Assembly: GCA_047602475.1 (NCBI GenBank) | Contig: JASGHE010000002.1 | Location: 1,860,001 to 1,924,000 of the forward strand | Direction: 5' to 3' | From: JAEUIE01 sp047602475 | Lineage (GTDB): Bacteria > Planctomycetota > Planctomycetia > Gemmatales > HRBIN36 | DNA length: 64,000 nt | In this document: positions 61,672 through 64,000 of the stretch, one piece after another | How positions within the stretch are numbered: the stretch's first letter is position 1 | How the letters are laid out: the number at the start of each line of letters is the position of its first letter | Notes under the pieces: model-generated | The model's input: only the letters and a program-made list of their open reading frames with translations | Told to the model about the DNA's origin: nothing | The model's database searches: none | Position numbers and translations under genes: made by a program

Positions 61672-64000
61672 CTAACTGCACCCGCTCGTGCTGCCGCAAC
61701 TATCGCACTTCAAGCAGGTGCCGTTTCTTACCATCGTCATCGAGCCGCACTCTGGGCAGGGGTCGCCTTCGTAGCCTTTTAATCTGGCGACACGGACTCG
61801 GTCGGCTTGTTGGGCTTTCTTGTCGCTGACCACGGCGACTTTGGCTTTGGTTTCAGTCTTGCTGTGGCCGTTGCCGTTTCCATTACCATTCCCGTTGCCT
61901 ACGGGGTTGAGGCGGTTGGTTTTGGGGGTGATGAAGGGTTGCGGGCGCTGGGGGACGGTGCCGGTGGCGACGGCGGCGGCTTTGGTGGCGCCGGCGCCTT
62001 CTAACGCTCCACCGCCGATGGCGTCGCTGCGGAGATCTTCGTGATCGGCGGTCTGCACGTGAGCCAGGTCGTGGCGGCCTAGATAGGTGATGGCCAGTTC
62101 GCGGAAGATGTAGTCGATGATCGACGTCGTCATGCGGATGTGGGGGTTGCCCTGCACCATGCCGTTCGGTTCGAAGCGGGTGAAGAGGAACGCATCGCTG
62201 AACTCTTCCAGAGGCACGCCATGCTGCAGGCCGATGCTGATGGCGACGGCGAAGCAGTTCATCAAGCTGCGGAAGGCGGCACCTTCCTTGTGCATGGTGA
62301 TGAAGATTTCGCCGAGCGTGCCATCGGGGTACTCACCAGTGGTGAGGTAGACTTTGTGGTTGCCGATGGTCGACTTCTGAATGTAGCCGGCCCGGCGATC
62401 GGGCAGACGACGGCGGAGAGCCTGGAAGCGCTGAACAGCTTTCTCAGCAGCCTTCATGGCAACAGTCATCGGTTCGGGTGTGACCTCGGCCTCGGCTTCT
62501 TCCAGTTCATCGCTGCTGGTGTTGAGCGGCTGGCTGAGCTTGCTGCCATCCCGGTAGAGGGCGTTGGCCTTGAGGGCGAGCTTCCACGACAGCACATAAG
62601 CGTTGTGGACATCTTCCAGCATCGCGTCCTGCGGCATGTTGATGGTCTTGCTGATGGCGCCGCTGATGAAGGGTTGCACGGCAGCCATCATGCGGATATG
62701 GGCTTCATAAGCGATGAAACGCTGACCCTTTTTGCCGCACCGGTTGGCGCAATCGAAGACGGGGTAGTGTTCCACCTTCAGATGGGGCGCGCCTTCGAGC
62801 ATCATGGTGCCGCAGACATAGTCGTTGGCCTCTTCGACCTGGGCCTTGGTGAAGCCGAGGGCGGTGAGGACATCGAAGCTGGGGTTATCGAGCTGGGCCT
62901 GGGTGTAGCCGAGGGTGTTCTTGAGGAACTCGTCGGTCAGCGTCCAGCGGTTGAAGGCGAAGCGGAGTTCGAAGACGCTCGGGAGCATCTTCTGGATGGT
63001 GTTCAGCAGTTCGTCGGTGAAGCCCTTCTGCTTCAGGCTGGCGAGGTTGATGTGCGGGCAGCCATCAAGCGTGCCGGCCCCACGGCAGTAGCGTTCGATG
63101 CTCTTGATCTGGTCTTCGGTGTAGCCCAGGTGTTCGAGAGCCTGGGGCACCGAGGAGTTGATGATCTTGAAGTAACCGCCGCCGGCGAGCTTCTTGAACT
63201 TGACGAGGGCAAAGTCGGGCTCGACGCCGGTGGTATCGCAATCCATGACGAGGCCGATGGTGCCTGTCGGGGCGATGACGGTGACCTGGGCGTTGCGGAA
63301 GCCATGCTTCTCGCCAAGGGCGACCATGCGGTCAGCATCTTCCCGGGCGGCGGCCAGCATATCCTGCGGGCAGTGGGCCTGATCGAGGGGCACCGGTTTG
63401 ACGGTGAGGCCTTCGTAGTCTTGCAGGTTGGTGTAGGCAGCGCGGCGATGGTTGCGGACGACACGCAACATCGCATCTTTATTGGCGCTGTAGCGGGGGA
63501 ACGGCCCGACTTCCGCAGCCATCTCGGCACTGGTGGCGTAGCTGTGGCAATGGAGGATGGCAGTGACGGCACCGGCGATGGCCCGGCCCTTTTCCGAATC
63601 GTAGGGGATGCCCTGCACCATCAAGAGGGTGCCAAGGTTGGCGTAGCCAAGGCCGAGGGTGCGGTAGTCGTACGACTTCTGCGCGATCGGATCGCTGGGG
63701 AACTGGGCCATGTAGACGGAGACTTCGAGAACGATCGTCCAGAGCCGAGTCGCATGGCGGTAGCTGGCGATGTCGAACGTATTGTTTTTGAAGAAGGTCA
63801 TCAGGTTCAGCGACGCCAGATTGCAGGCGGTGTCGTCGAGGAACATATATTCGCTGCAGGGGTTACTCGCATTGATCCGTCCATCGACGGGGCAGGTGTG
63901 CCATTCGTTGATGGTGGTATCGTACTGCACGCCGGGATCGGCACAGGCCCAAGCGGCTTCGCAGATCTGGCCCCAGAGTTCCTTGGCCTTCAGTTGCTTG
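61672..64000 (-). CDS. nrdJ: Vitamin B12-dependent (class II) ribonucleotide reductase, C-terminal part
   Basis: The window holds the C-terminal ~775 residues of the adenosylcobalamin-dependent enzyme that reduces ribonucleotides to deoxyribonucleotides. The frame is open to the right edge. Visible are WACADPGVQYDTTINEWHTC at the edge, NPCSEYMFLDDTACNLASLN (catalytic Asn/Cys/Glu loop), the DCDTTGVEPDFALVKFKKLA region, SGAISKTINMPQDAMLEDVH, a Gly/Asn-rich linker (GNGNGNGNGHSKTETKAK) and a C-terminal zinc ribbon (GDPCPECGSMTMVRNGTCLK, then CDSCGSTSGCS). This is the large, Zn-ribbon-ended NrdJ form. The N-terminus lies outside the window. Confidence 0.96.
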   Translation of the reverse strand, partial: KQLKAKELWGQICEAAWACADPGVQYDTTINEWHTCPVDGRINASNPCSEYMFLDDTACNLASLNLMTFFKNNTFDIASYRHATRLWTIVLEVSVYMAQFPSDPIAQKSYDYRTLGLGYANLGTLLMVQGIPYDSEKGRAIAGAVTAILHCHSYATSAEMAAEVGPFPRYSANKDAMLRVVRNHRRAAYTNLQDYEGLTVKPVPLDQAHCPQDMLAAAREDADRMVALGEKHGFRNAQVTVIAPTGTIGLVMDCDTTGVEPDFALVKFKKLAGGGYFKIINSSVPQALEHLGYTEDQIKSIERYCRGAGTLDGCPHINLASLKQKGFTDELLNTIQKMLPSVFELRFAFNRWTLTDEFLKNTLGYTQAQLDNPSFDVLTALGFTKAQVEEANDYVCGTMMLEGAPHLKVEHYPVFDCANRCGKKGQRFIAYEAHIRMMAAVQPFISGAISKTINMPQDAMLEDVHNAYVLSWKLALKANALYRDGSKLSQPLNTSSDELEEAEAEVTPEPMTVAMKAAEKAVQRFQALRRRLPDRRAGYIQKSTIGNHKVYLTTGEYPDGTLGEIFITMHKEGAAFRSLMNCFAVAISIGLQHGVPLEEFSDAFLFTRFEPNGMVQGNPHIRMTTSIIDYIFRELAITYLGRHDLAHVQTADHEDLRSDAIGGGALEGAGATKAAAVATGTVPQRPQPFITPKTNRLNPVGNGNGNGNGNGHSKTETKAKVAVVSDKKAQQADRVRVARLKGYEGDPCPECGSMTMVRNGTCLKCDSCGSTSGCS

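Overview
This 64 kb window comes from a planctomycete chromosome, most likely Gemmataceae. The evidence is the gene content: ECF sigma factors fused to membrane and extracytoplasmic domains, a haem-motif plus WD40 protein of planctomycete type, a Tat-exported Gfo/Idh/MocA oxidoreductase, a secreted protease with an N-terminal LESLEDRLTP motif, a PEP-CTERM protein, DUF4129 and ExbB/ExbD proteins, and many palindromic intergenic repeats. No 16S gene or plasmid or phage backbone is visible, so the assignment is inference.

Layout. 1-10.2 kb: start of a LolC/E-type ABC permease, an SPFH/flotillin-like protein, a 1016-residue sigma-factor fusion, a haem/WD40 protein and a MocA oxidoreductase, separated by copies of one dispersed repeat. 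10.9-17.5 kb: secreted metzincin-type protease, Gly-rich secreted protein, SnoaL-like protein, DUF4129 membrane protein. 17.6-26 kb: aldehyde dehydrogenase, thioredoxin-fold exported protein, tRNA-Arg(CCG), thiL, and a multidomain histidine-kinase-like protein that has lost its kinase residues. 26.2-28.2 kb: an AT-richer island with a RelA/SpoT-type synthetase gene. 28.3-31.2 kb: hflX and a PaaK-like ligase. 31.3-38.0 kb: a six-gene cluster (ExbB, two ExbD, a two-TM protein, a TM-linker-toroid protein in the place of TonB, and a membrane-anchored beta-propeller). This is the best candidate for an undescribed system. 38.1-50.5 kb: housekeeping and metabolic genes (aminotransferase, methyltransferase, aldehyde dehydrogenase, beta-CASP nuclease, kdsB, Ser/Thr kinase, patatin lipoprotein, HAD phosphatase, TfoX, YceI, MarR). 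50.6-56.9 kb: small hypotheticals, a second sigma fusion, alpha-amylase, TPR protein. 57-60.9 kb: a repeat-rich accessory stretch with a RAYT transposase enclosed by two copies of a ~150 bp palindromic repeat. 60.9-64 kb: two small genes behind the B12-dependent ribonucleotide reductase nrdJ, which runs off the right edge.

A caution for any reader: at least ten genes are split by single-base frame changes, several of them in homopolymer runs, although both halves keep family sequence. I treat these as one gene each and suspect sequencing or assembly error rather than decay. One further gene (TPR protein) has an in-frame TAG followed by 58 codons of continuing homologous-looking sequence.
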